64,000 nt of DNA from Linderina pennispora (Eukaryota; Kickxellomycota; Kickxellomycetes; Kickxellales; Kickxellaceae), in contig NW_024468259.1 in the NCBI RefSeq assembly GCF_002104995.1, positions 620,001 to 684,000 on the forward strand. Reading direction: 5' to 3'. Positions 1 through 9,403 of this stretch are shown here, piece after piece (the stretch's first letter is position 1; the number at the start of each line of letters is the position of its first letter). The translations under genes and the position numbers were made by a program. Under the pieces are notes generated by a model, which was given only the letters and a program-made list of their open reading frames with translations, made no database searches and was not told the origin of the DNA.

Positions 1-293
1 GCAGGGATGCGGGCCACCGGGGCGACCTCGGGAACATCACGGTCAAGGACGGGTGGGGTGATTTGACGTTCGAGACGGATCGGTTCAAGGTCTGGGAGAT
101 CATTGGCCGGTCGATGGTCATTGCTGAGGGCAGAGACGACCTGAAGAGCGAGGGCAGCAGCGGCAGGGGCATTTTGGCCGGCGTGGTGGCCCGCAGTGCT
201 GGGCTGTTTGAGAACGATAAGCAGGTCTGTGCGTGCTCGGGCAACACGCTGTGGACTGAGCAGCGCCTGGTCGACGAGGGCCGCCGGTTGTAG
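1..293 (+). CDS. CCS1: Copper chaperone for superoxide dismutase (CCS), C-terminal part
   Basis: The frame is open from the left edge (first full codon at base 3) to a TAG at 291-293, so only the C-terminal ~96 residues are present. They read as the end of the SOD-like domain 2 ('HRGDLGNI', then 'GRSMVIAEGRDDL') followed by the short domain 3 with the Cys-x-Cys motif 'CACSGNTLWTEQR'. That CxC tail close to the C-terminus is the hallmark of CCS: it delivers Cu(I) to Cu/Zn superoxide dismutase and forms its disulfide, and a true SOD1 lacks it. The protein acts in the cytosol and mitochondrial intermembrane space. The N-terminal metal-binding domain lies outside the window. Confidence 0.88.
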   Translation, partial: RDAGHRGDLGNITVKDGWGDLTFETDRFKVWEIIGRSMVIAEGRDDLKSEGSSGRGILAGVVARSAGLFENDKQVCACSGNTLWTEQRLVDEGRRL

Positions 294-479
294 ATGCACG
301 TGACTTTGTCTAAAATAAACACCGCTCTAGGGGCGGAGGCTAACTCGCTCCGCATGACAGTTGCCAAGGCAACAGGGCCGCGGTGGGGTCAGTTCCTTGA
401 CAAACTGAGGGGTTCTCGCCTTGTCTTTGCTTCAATTACCCTCTTTATTTGCATTTCACAAACACTGTATTTTCTCGAA

Positions 480-3400
480 ATGTCCTTCAAGTTTACGGCC
501 AAGGCGCATCTAGCGTACACGAAATCGAAGCCCGATGAGGTTGGCCTGACGCCCGGCGACACACTCAATGTGACGAATGATGAGCACGGCGAGTGGTGGG
601 TGGGGGTGAACACGACGACCGGCGAGTCTGGGTGGTTCCCGGCGAACTACGTCAGCAAGGTGGAGGAGCACCGGACGCCGCCGCCGGCACGTCGGCCCAA
701 GAAGCCGAAGCGCATGGCGCGCGCGCTGCAGTCCTTCGAGGCGGTCGAGGACGACGACCTGGCCCTGCAGCCCGGCGACATAGTCGAGATCATCCAGGAG
801 ACGGACGGCTGGTGCCTGGGCAAGAACAACGGCAGTACTGGTATGTTCCCGGCCGACTTTGTCGAGGAAATCGCAAATGAACCGGCTGCCCATCCGCTGC
901 CGCCGATTCCTCCGCGTGCTGCCACCACGACGTCGCTGCCGCCGCTGCCGAAAAGGACTGCGACGCAGCCGGCGGGCGGGCTGCCGGCACCACCGGTGCA
1001 GAGTCCGCCGCTGCCGCCAAGGGCCTCGGTTGACCAGGAGAGGAAGCATGAGGAGGAGAAGAAGGATAAGCACAAGTCGAAGCGCATAAGCAGGCTGTTT
1101 AGCACCAAGAAGACCAAGTCCAAGGAGCACGAGCACGAACACCAGCACCAGCACAAGCACCAGCCGCTGCACAAGGTGCCCAGCACCGAGGGCCCTAGCG
1201 TCAGAAGCGTGCCCAGTGCTCAGAGCGCGGGTGCTGTGGATTCGTCGTCCATCCCTGATGAGGTAACATGTCACGTGGAAAGGGGTTTTTGGAGGGGGAT
1301 GACGACACTGCATTTCTATTGCATATTCAAGGAACTCGCCGGCCAAGGTTTCTTGTTTCCTAAACGCTTTTTTGTTGCTTTTATTTCTTAGGAGCCCGAG
1401 GAGAGCACTACGTCGCCTGCCATGCCTAGCCGCCCGCTGCCACAGCCCAGTACCAACCCGTTTACCGGCAGACCTGCTCTGCCGCAACTGCCCAAGGTGC
1501 CGCCAGCTCCGTCGGCCGCAGTTCCGCCGCCGCCACCAGCTGGAGCTGCACCCCCCATGCTCGGCGTGTCTCTTTCCATGCAGCCGCTTCCCGCTGGAGG
1601 TATCCCTCTGGGCGCTCCGCCTGTCCTGCCGGTGCGCCGCCCATCTGCATCGTCAGTGGCCAGTGGCACCTCAAGTGTCCGTGAGGGATCAGTGCCGCTG
1701 CCGCCGCTGCCGCAGGTGCAGCAGGTGCCCAAGACTGTCGATGAAGAGGGAGCTTCGGATGAGGGGGATGACGCAGACAAGCCCCAGAAGGAGGATGAGG
1801 CGGGTTCAGAAAAGGACGACCAGGAGGAGGGGGCGGATGAGGGTGGCAAGGATGCGGAGAGCACCGCGCCGGCCAGCAAGCCGCGCGGGGACCCGAAGCT
1901 GGCCAAGATCATCGAGGACTACGAGGCGACATCGAACGAGGAACTGAATCTGATTTCCGGTGATGTAGTCACAATCATCCATCGAGGCACAGACGGCGAG
2001 CCGCGGTGGAAGGGCGAGTACCACGGCAAAAAGGGGTATTTCCCAAGCCACGTGGTCGAGGCGATTGAGGAGTCAGCGGGGCTGGACGAGGAAGGCAATG
2101 AGGACGAGTCTGCCGAGGGCGCTGAGGGCAAGCCCAAGGGATTCAAGCTGGCAGCGTACGGTGTGCAGCAGGGCGGCCTGGGCGCGATCTTTGCCGGCGG
2201 CGGCATGCCGATGCTGCGCAAGTCGGCGCCGTCTTCGAAGAAAGAGACAGAGGCTGAGGAGTCAGAGGATGCGCCGGTGCCGGCTGCTGCGCCTGTGATG
2301 CATAAGCTGCGCAGTGTCAGGCGCCCGCCACTCAAGGAGGAGGTCAAGGAGGAGGTGCCGAACTTTTTGGCCCAGCTGAACCGTGTACCGCGCAAGAGCT
2401 CCCCGTCAAACAAGGAGGAGGAGGAGCCCGTGGCAGCTCCGGCTCCAGCTCCAGCGTTGCCCCGCAAGACGCTATCACGCAGTAGTACTTTCGAAGAGCC
2501 TCCTGTTGAAGCGCCTGCTGTGGAGGAGCCTGTTGCTGAAGAGCCTGAGCAGGAAGCTCCAAAAGAGTCGGCTAAGGAGTCAGCTAAGGAACCGGCCAAG
2601 GAGTCGCCAAAGGAGTCGCCAAAGGAGTCGCCTGCTCCAGCAGATGCCCCTGAGCCCGCTGTCGAGGAGCAGCATGAGGATGAGGAGGAAGAGGACCAGG
2701 ATGACGACGAGGAGATCGCGTCCCAGCCCGAGGAGAAGAAGGAGCCGGTGGAGAAGCCTGCCACTGAGGAACCCGAAGCGCAAGAGGGGGAGGAAGAGGA
2801 GACGCAGACACAGGACCGCGATCTGGACACTGAGGTCACGCCTGATCTCAGCGAGTCGAGCGAGCCAGCCGAGCAGGCGTCGCCGGAGCCCAAGCAGGCA
2901 ACACTGGAGCCAATCAAGGCACCCTCGCTACCGCACGTGAAGCGACTAGTGCGGCGGGCGCCGCGGCAGAAGCCAACCTCGGAGGGCCTGAAGAAGCAGG
3001 TGGAGGAGGATTCGCAGTCAAAGGCCCTGCAGAGCGCATTGGAGAAGGACAAGGATGCGCCGGTGGAGGAGCCGCCAGTGCGGGCGGTGCCGCCGCCGGT
3101 GGCCGAGAAGCCCAAGGGCCTGGGCGGGCGCAGTCATTTTGGCGGCCCGCAGTTGCCTACTGGCGGGTTCAAGGCCACAGGCCGCGTGGGCTCTGCGATG
3201 GCTGAGCGGCTGGCAGCCCTGCAGGCGCGTGCCAGCGGCGCTGTCAGCGACGAGCCGGAGGAACAGCGGGCGCCCAGTGAGGCCCGCCGGTCGTTTTCGC
3301 CGCCGCAGCCACGCGCAGCAGCACCAGTGGTGACGCATGCGGAGCCGTCGGGCGAGTGGCAGCGGCAGGTCGAGGAGGAGCAGCGGAAGATGCGCCAGGA

Positions 3401-3737
3401 GGCCGAGATAGTGGCCGGGCGCCTCCGTGGCACCGAGCAGGAGCTGACAGCGAGCAAGCAGACAGTTGCCAGGCTCGAGCGTGCGTTGGAGGCGATGACG
3501 CAGAACCTCAATAAGGTGCAGGAGGAGGCGGCCCAGGCACGCCAGGCCCTGGCAAGACTCGAGACCAGCCAGGTGTCGAAGGAGGACGTCGCGATGCTGT
3601 TGAAGCGCGAGCTGCAGGCGGCGGTAGAGCCGCTGTGCAAGCAGACGCAGGAGCTGCGCGACGACAACAGCAAGTTACGCGACGAGATCAAGGGCCTCAA
3701 GACGTACATTGACGAGCTGGTTGTCGAGGAGGAGTAA
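480..3737 (+). CDS. Three-SH3-domain scaffold protein (CIN85/CD2AP-like architecture)
   Basis: Two exons, 480-1262 and 1392-3737, are joined by a phase-0 GT..AG intron (1263-1391, 129 nt) to give about 1,042 residues. The ATG at 480 is chosen because SH3 domain 1 begins immediately after it; the frame upstream has no domain. Order: SH3-1 (residues ~3-62, 'GWFPANYV'), SH3-2 (~79-131, 'GMFPADFV'), proline-rich stretches, SH3-3 in exon 2 (~428-487, 'GYFPSHVV'), a long acidic Glu/Pro/Ala-rich low-complexity region, and a C-terminal coiled coil (last ~110 residues). Three N-terminal SH3 domains plus proline-rich and coiled-coil segments resemble CIN85/CD2AP adaptors linking endocytosis to cortical actin. 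Orthology is not established, and a fungal actin-patch SH3 protein is the alternative. No frame breaks are seen. Confidence 0.8.
1263..1391 (+). other. Spliceosomal intron of the SH3 scaffold gene
   Basis: The donor is GAG|GTAACA and the acceptor TTTCTTAG|GAG, with a pyrimidine-rich 3' part. Removal joins two complete codons (phase 0) and keeps the frame open through the proline-rich linker between SH3-2 and SH3-3. Without splicing the first exon's frame stops at the acceptor TAG. Confidence 0.85.
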
Positions 3738-4239
3738 GAGGCCCTCTTGAGGGTTCATTTTTTTCATTCCAGTTTTCTTTTATTTGATTCCAAACATGCT
3801 TCTGTTCTAACTGTCCCGCGCTCGCAATGCGAGCTCACCTCAATCCAAGACAAATGCTGCCTGCCTTACATTGTGGCTGGCACAGCTGGTCTGTTTGGAT
3901 TGCATCAGCCGATGCTAAGGCAGGATCTCTGCTGTGGAGCCTTTTGCAGTGCACTGCAGAGTGCCGTCTCTCAGAAAGGTCATGGAGCCCTTGGCGGTTC
4001 CTGGCAAAGGTTTTCACTGCCGCGGCATTCAGAGTACTATTGGCCTTCAAGGCTACATTTCGTGGCTGGTTATCGGGTCATAGCTTATGATATCTAAAGC
4101 GACTGAACAGTGGCGAGTGGGCCAGACCATGGTTCAGTACTGGGGTTCATCATACAGTCCATGGTTGAGCAGGTTGGCATGTTATTTTGCAACCTCACTT
4201 GCGACTTTAAATTTAGAGACGACAAAGCGAGGAGGGGAA
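3738..4239. other. Intergenic spacer between convergent SH3 and REI1 genes
   Basis: About 500 bp containing the 3' ends of two convergent genes. I see no domain-bearing frame, RNA gene or repeat. The short open frames here lack recognisable motifs. Confidence 0.6.
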
Positions 4240-5616
4240 TCAGAACGGGTTCTGCTGGCGGAAGTGCTTCATCAGGCCGTTGTTGCGCATGCCGATGGCG
4301 GTCTTGTAGTCGTGCCTCTGGCGGTACTCCTTGAACGTGGCCATGTCCTTCCACGCCTGGCGGCCATGGGGCTGGGCCATGACCAGCTCACGGTTGTGGC
4401 TGGTCTGGACGATCTGGTTCTGGTACTCTGGGTTCTCCGCATAATTAGTCAGCATCTTGTGGATCATAACGCTGTCCTTCTCGGTGCGCAACATCGGGAT
4501 GGTCTGCTTGTAGTAGCGGCGCAACGTCCTGTGTCCGATCCGCTCGCCGCTGGGCAGCACCAGCTCGCCGTCCTCCTCCTCGACGCTTCCCATGAGACTG
4601 CGCCGTCCCGCCATCGTCTCCTCATCCAGCTCCTCGTCCTTGTCATGCTGGTCAGCGTCCGGATAAGTGGACGAGAAATCGTAAAAGTCCGAGATCTCCA
4701 GGACGTCGATTTCCTCCTCGTACGCGATCTTGCAGTGGCCCTTATCGAGCATGTGCTGGCGCACGGCCTCAAGGCTCTGCAGAGCGCGGCCGCGGCCGCT
4801 GCAGTACAGGCAGACATTGGCGATGGAGATTTTGTTGGCCAGGTACTGGATCAGGCCATGCAGGTCCACCAGGTACTCGAGATCGGGGATGAACAGCGAG
4901 TGGGCCTTGGCCATGTGCTCCATGTTCTGTTCGAACGTGTCCGACTGGTTCGGGCAGAACAGGCAGTCGTGGTCGGGGTTGAGCCGCGGTGCCGCCTTCT
5001 TTTTCTTCTCCAGCAGGTCAATCACCTCCTGCTCGGTAGTGGCCGTGTTCAATTGGTGCTTGATCTGCCGCTCCTGCTTCCGGCGCTCGCGCTCCACATC
5101 CTCCTTGCTCAGCGGCGCATCCACATCCATCTTTTGCTCTACCACCTCCTCGTCCTCGTCCTCGTCCTCATCATCGCTGATGACAAACTCGCTGACCTTT
5201 GGCGCCGATTCCTCGACAACTTCCTGCTCCTGGTCCATCTTCTGGATCTCCTCGTCCTGGATCTTCTGCACCATCTTGCGCTCGGCCTCCTTGTGCTTCT
5301 TGCTATTCAGGTGGTTGTTGAAGGCGTTCTCCGAGCTGTAGGTTTTTTTGCACACGTCGCAGGTTGCCGAGAAGCTTGCGCGCTGCGAGTCGTCGGCCGC
5401 CTTGGCTTGCTGCGCCAGCACGCGCTGCGCAAAGTTCTCCGCCGTTACGCTTGGCAGTCCAACCACCTTGCGCTTCAGGTTGTAGCGGTGCCAGTCGGTG
5501 CGGTAGTGAAGGCGCTGTTGCTCGGCCGAGTAGAAGGCGACCTGGCACGCCATGCAGGTGAACAGAGGCGAGCTCTGCGCGTTCATTGGGATGGAGCTGG
5601 GGGGTTGAGAGTCCAT
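4240..5616 (-). CDS. REI1: Cytoplasmic 60S subunit biogenesis factor REI1/ZNF622
   Basis: The protein has 458 residues and four C2H2-type fingers in the REI1 arrangement: C21/C24-H37/H43, C86/C89-H102/H108, C218/C221-H233/H239 and C269/C272-H288/H294. An acidic stretch lies between fingers 2 and 3, and the conserved C-terminal block ends 'GLMKHFRQQNPF'. REI1 acts late in cytoplasmic pre-60S maturation, in release and recycling of the export factor Arx1 and the antiassociation factor Tif6; its C-terminus inserts into the polypeptide exit tunnel. The start ATG at 5614-5616 precedes finger 1 by about 20 residues, which fits the family. The gene is divergent from CCT3, sharing a ~370 bp promoter region. 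The frame is intact. Confidence 0.93.
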   Translation of the reverse strand: MDSQPPSSIPMNAQSSPLFTCMACQVAFYSAEQQRLHYRTDWHRYNLKRKVVGLPSVTAENFAQRVLAQQAKAADDSQRASFSATCDVCKKTYSSENAFNNHLNSKKHKEAERKMVQKIQDEEIQKMDQEQEVVEESAPKVSEFVISDDEDEDEDEEVVEQKMDVDAPLSKEDVERERRKQERQIKHQLNTATTEQEVIDLLEKKKKAAPRLNPDHDCLFCPNQSDTFEQNMEHMAKAHSLFIPDLEYLVDLHGLIQYLANKISIANVCLYCSGRGRALQSLEAVRQHMLDKGHCKIAYEEEIDVLEISDFYDFSSTYPDADQHDKDEELDEETMAGRRSLMGSVEEEDGELVLPSGERIGHRTLRRYYKQTIPMLRTEKDSVMIHKMLTNYAENPEYQNQIVQTSHNRELVMAQPHGRQAWKDMATFKEYRQRHDYKTAIGMRNNGLMKHFRQQNPF

Positions 5617-5986
5617 ATTTTGTAAAGTGAAAAAGTGTATGTGGATATTACAAAGAGAGAGAGAGATGGGGATTTGTAATCGCAGCTGGGGGTTTACGAG
5701 TTGCTGGCCGCAGGAACAAAAAATGGTACAGAGCTGCGGTTTGCAGTTTGCGGATAAATTTTCTTTCGCTGTTGATTATGTGGAGTTGATCTGGTACAGT
5801 GATCAGGAAGGAACAACGAAGAAGCAAGGCACGATTATTTTGCTGTCGGAAGAGAAAAACACACACAAGGCACCGCTGAATTCACGCACTGCAGCGAGCA
5901 GTCAGTCTTTTCTTTGTTTTTCTCTCATCTTGCTCAATATACCTTTTCATTAGCCTCCAGGCAAAAAATATTAAAAAGCAGAAAGA
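5617..5986. promoter_or_regulatory. Divergent promoter region, REI1 / CCT3
   Basis: 370 bp between the start codons of REI1 (minus) and CCT3 (plus). It includes a GA-rich stretch near 5653-5665 and pyrimidine-rich sequence upstream of the CCT3 ATG. I see no clear TATA box. Shared control of two growth-related genes is inference from position only. Confidence 0.5.
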
Positions 5987-7576
5987 ATGAACGCACCGGT
6001 TATTGTTCTCAACACCAACAAACAGCGGGAGAGCGGACACAAGGCGCAAATGTCGAACATTGCGGCGGGCAAGACGGTGGCAGACGTGGTGCGGACGTGC
6101 CTGGGACCCCGCGCGATGCTCAAAATGCTGCTTGATCCGATGGGCGGGATCACGCTGACGAACGACGGGTTTGCGATCCTGCGCGAATGCGAGGTAGCGC
6201 ACCCAGCAGCCAAGTCGATGATTGAGCTGAGCCGCACGCAGGACGACGAGGTGGGCGACGGCACGACCAGCGTGATAATCCTGGCGGGCGAGATGCTGGC
6301 GATCAGCGCGCCGTTCCTGGAGCGCAAGATCCACCCGGTGGTGATTCTGCGTGGGTTCCAGCGGGCGCTTTCTGACGCGCAGGAGATCCTGCGGCAGATT
6401 TCGGTTCCGGTCGACACCAGCGACCGTGACCAGATGCTGAAGCTGATTAAGAGCGCAATCGGCACCAAGTTTGTCAGCCGGTGGAACGACCTGATGTGCG
6501 GACTGGCGCTGACGGCCGTGCAGATTGTGGCGAAGAGCGAGGGCGCAGATGTGCGCGAGGTGGACATCAAGAGGTTTGCACGTGTGGAGAAGGTTCCCGG
6601 AGGGGAGATCGAGGAGAGCCGCGTGCTGGATGGCGTGATGGTCAACAAGGACGTGGTGCACCCGAAGATGCGGCGGCGGATCGAGAACCCGCGGATTGTG
6701 CTGCTGGATTGCCCGCTGGAGTACAAGAAGGGCGAGTCGCAGACGAACATTGAGATCACGCGCGAGCAGGACTGGGCGCGCATCCTGGAGATCGAGGAGG
6801 AGCAGGTCAAGGCCATGTGCGACAAGATCGCGGCGCTGAAGCCCGACCTGGTGATCACGGAGAAGGGCGTGTCGGACCTGGCGCAGCACCATCTGGTGAA
6901 GCAGGGGATCACGGCGCTGCGTCGCATGCGCAAGACCGACAACAACCGGATTGCACGTGCCACAGGCGCGACGATCGTGACGTCGGTGGACGAGCTGAAG
7001 GAGCAGGACGTGGGGACGGCGTGCGGGCTGTTCCACGTGGAGAAGATCGGAGACGAGTACTTTTCGTTCCTGACGCAGTGCCGCAACCCCAAGGCCTGCA
7101 CGATTCTGCTGCGTGGGCCCGGCAAGGACACGCTGAACGAGGTAGACCGCAACCTGCAGGACGCCATGTGCGTAGCCCGCAATGTGATGTTTACGCCGTT
7201 CCTGTGCCCGGGCGGCGGTGCTGCTGAGATGGCTGTGGCGGTGCAGCTGGCGCAGCGCGCCAAGGAGCAGGTTGATGGCGTCGAGCAGTGGCCGTATGCG
7301 GGCGTGGCTGAGGCCATGGAGGTCATCCCGCGCACGCTGATCCAGAACGGCGGCGGCAATGCGATTCGCACGCTGACGCAGCTGCGTGCCAAGCACGCGC
7401 AGGGCCTGACGTCCTGGGGAGTCGACGGTGAGCGCGGTGTGCCCGCCGACATGCAGGAGTACGGAGTCTGGGAGCCGCTGGCCGTCAAGCTGCAGACCAT
7501 CAAGACTGCCGTGGACTCGGCGTCGCTCTTGCTGCGCGTCGACGATATTGTGTCGGGCACTGCCAAGAAGGATTAA
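5987..7576 (+). CDS. CCT3: T-complex protein 1 subunit gamma (chaperonin CCT3)
   Basis: 529 residues, uninterrupted, a typical length for a CCT subunit. It carries the group II chaperonin signatures: the N-terminal ATPase block around residues 38-62 ('LGPRAMLKMLLDPMGGI'), the ATP-binding 'GDGTTS' at 90-95, the central substrate-binding apical domain, and the C-terminal equatorial half ending 'LRVDDIVSG'. Subunit assignment to gamma rests on overall resemblance to CCT3 (opening 'APVIVLNTNKQRESGHKAQ'). CCT is the hetero-oligomeric cytosolic chaperonin that folds actin, tubulin and WD40 proteins. The gene converges on the WD40 gene with only 16 bp between stop codons. Confidence 0.95.
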   Translation: MNAPVIVLNTNKQRESGHKAQMSNIAAGKTVADVVRTCLGPRAMLKMLLDPMGGITLTNDGFAILRECEVAHPAAKSMIELSRTQDDEVGDGTTSVIILAGEMLAISAPFLERKIHPVVILRGFQRALSDAQEILRQISVPVDTSDRDQMLKLIKSAIGTKFVSRWNDLMCGLALTAVQIVAKSEGADVREVDIKRFARVEKVPGGEIEESRVLDGVMVNKDVVHPKMRRRIENPRIVLLDCPLEYKKGESQTNIEITREQDWARILEIEEEQVKAMCDKIAALKPDLVITEKGVSDLAQHHLVKQGITALRRMRKTDNNRIARATGATIVTSVDELKEQDVGTACGLFHVEKIGDEYFSFLTQCRNPKACTILLRGPGKDTLNEVDRNLQDAMCVARNVMFTPFLCPGGGAAEMAVAVQLAQRAKEQVDGVEQWPYAGVAEAMEVIPRTLIQNGGGNAIRTLTQLRAKHAQGLTSWGVDGERGVPADMQEYGVWEPLAVKLQTIKTAVDSASLLLRVDDIVSGTAKKD

Positions 7577-7592
7577 AGTTTTGATTGAGTCT

Positions 7593-9289
7593 TCAGAAAA
7601 TTACATTCTCTACCGGCCGCCGCCACACCTTCACCACGCCCTGCCGGCACGCGGTCACCAGCAAGTCCTGGCTGAACTGCACTCCACATAGGGACGCCTC
7701 GTGGATGCGCTCAGAGACCAGCGGCTGCAGCACAGCGCACCCGTCGCGCGGCACACGGCCATGCACCGTCTCCGAGGGCGCGTCGTCGACGCCGGGTGGG
7801 CCATGCAGGTAGTCGAGGTCTGAGGAGTGGCGCACGTGACCGGCCTGATGCGACGGCGTGCGGTGCAGTCTCGGCCGATGCAGCGCCGGCAGCGAAAAGT
7901 CCCACACCAGCAGCTGCGCGTCCTCACCGACCGACATGAACCGATAGGCATTGCGGGCCGCTGGGTCGAACTGCACATCGGTGACCCACGACAAGTGGCC
8001 GGTGCAGCGGGCCACGGCCATCTGCTCGTAGTACCCAAAGACCGTCAGCTGGTCGTCCTTGCCGCCGGCCACAATGTAACGCGCGTCGGGGCTCCAGGCC
8101 GCACACGTCAGACCGCCGAAATACGACAAATAGACGTCCTCCAGGAGCTCGTTCATGTAGTCGATCACGCGCAGACCGCCGTCCTCGCACGTGACCGCCA
8201 CGCGCTGCATGTCGGGTGCGAAGGCCAGAGACGTGATCGCGCGGTTGCTCAGCTTCCAGTATGCCACCGGGTTGCTGCGTGGCTTGAGCTGCCGCGCCAC
8301 CTCGAAATGGTCCATGCGCGTGACCTTGCGGTTCGCATGCGCTATACCGGGCACATAAAAGTCCTCCTTGGTGCGGTCCATGATCATCACCGCACCATCG
8401 GCCGTGCCCGCCATGAACAGCGTGTCGGAGTCTGGCAGCCATTTCACACACGTGATCGCCGGCCCGTATCCAGAGTTCTTGTTCAGCCGTGCATACTTGC
8501 CCGACACTGGCTCGTACCAGATCATGTCGCCGTGGACAAACCCCATAATGATATCGACACGGCTCGCCGACCGCACGCTAACCGCATGGCACAAGGGCGT
8601 GGTGCCCGTCAGGTCCAGCCTGGCTAGTGTCTCCCGGCCAGCCTCCGAAACCCCCGCCCACGTCAGGCACCTCGGTGCATTGAACACCAGGAACACGCTC
8701 TGCTCGTCCACAATCCATTTGGCGAGGTTCTCGGTCGTCACCATCCGGCTCACATACGTTGATGTGCATTTTGTCACTATTCCCTTGCCCACCGCAACCT
8801 CGTTCTGTTCTTTGGTGCGCCAGCCCCGCATAAAATTGCTCTTGCGGCTGTTCTTGGCTACTGATGCGCTCGACGACCCACCGCTGATATCCGCTGTTTG
8901 CTCGCTGTGTGCGTCTGTCGGCTCGTCATTGCGGCTGCCTTGGAATATCGCCACGTGTGTGGGTCGGTTCGCTTGCGCGTACATGCGCGCTGCTGCCTGT
9001 CGGCGGTGGCGGCGGTGGTGCCGGTGCCGTCGGTGTGCTTGGGAACATCAGCCCGCCGGCTGCCATAGCGGTGCTGGCAGCACCAAACCGCATCGGACCA
9101 TTGATCGTAGGCGGCACTGTGCCCATGGTGGACGAATTGCTGGCGCCTGCACACAGGTCGTCGGCGCCAATGTCCTTGGCGATGTTGGGCAGGAACTGAT
9201 TCGCCGCATCTTCCGTCTGGAACTTGCTGACCAGCACCCACTTGCCCCTCGGGCGTGTCGAAATGCGTGCACGGCTGAGCAGATGCCAT
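7593..9289 (-). CDS. WD40 protein of the WDR20/DMWD/CreC family (frame broken twice near N-terminus)
   Basis: The WD40 portion (7593-8984) is intact and carries family blocks such as 'ITCVKWLPDSDTLFMAGTADG', 'AWSPDARYIVAGGKDDQ', 'LLVWDFSLPALHRPR' and a final 'DLLVTACRQGVVKVWRRP'. CreC/WDR20 proteins bind and activate USP12/46-type deubiquitinases (CreB in Aspergillus, in carbon catabolite repression). The N-terminus 'MASAQPCTHFDTPEG' starts at the ATG at 9287-9289. Continuing similarity ('KWVLVSKFQTEDAANQFLP') is one base out of frame, at the C run 9245-9248. A second shift lies in the Pro/Ala/Thr-rich linker near 8940-9000. Both look like single-base indels. The gene is co-directional with the GH20 gene 115 bp upstream; that link is probably positional only. 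Confidence 0.8.
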
Positions 9290-9403
9290 TAGTACAAAAA
9301 GAAAAGGGAAATTACTATTGAACGAAAGGAGAACCGCGTCATGTCTTTTGCTTGCTCAAGCTGTCAGGGTATTTATTGGGTGGGTTCACGTCACATGACT
9401 CTT

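Noticed and set aside
510-1487. Long minus-strand open frame opposite the SH3 gene
   Set aside because: It is the complement of a GC-rich coding region, has repetitive low-complexity residues and no domain, while the plus strand has three SH3 domains and a clean intron.
4087-5625. Plus-strand 512-codon open frame opposite REI1
   Set aside because: Leu/Val-rich shadow of the REI1 coding strand without motifs; the minus strand carries four aligned zinc fingers.
5882-7566. Two long minus-strand frames opposite CCT3
   Set aside because: Antisense shadows of a highly biased GC-rich gene; no domains and no promoter.
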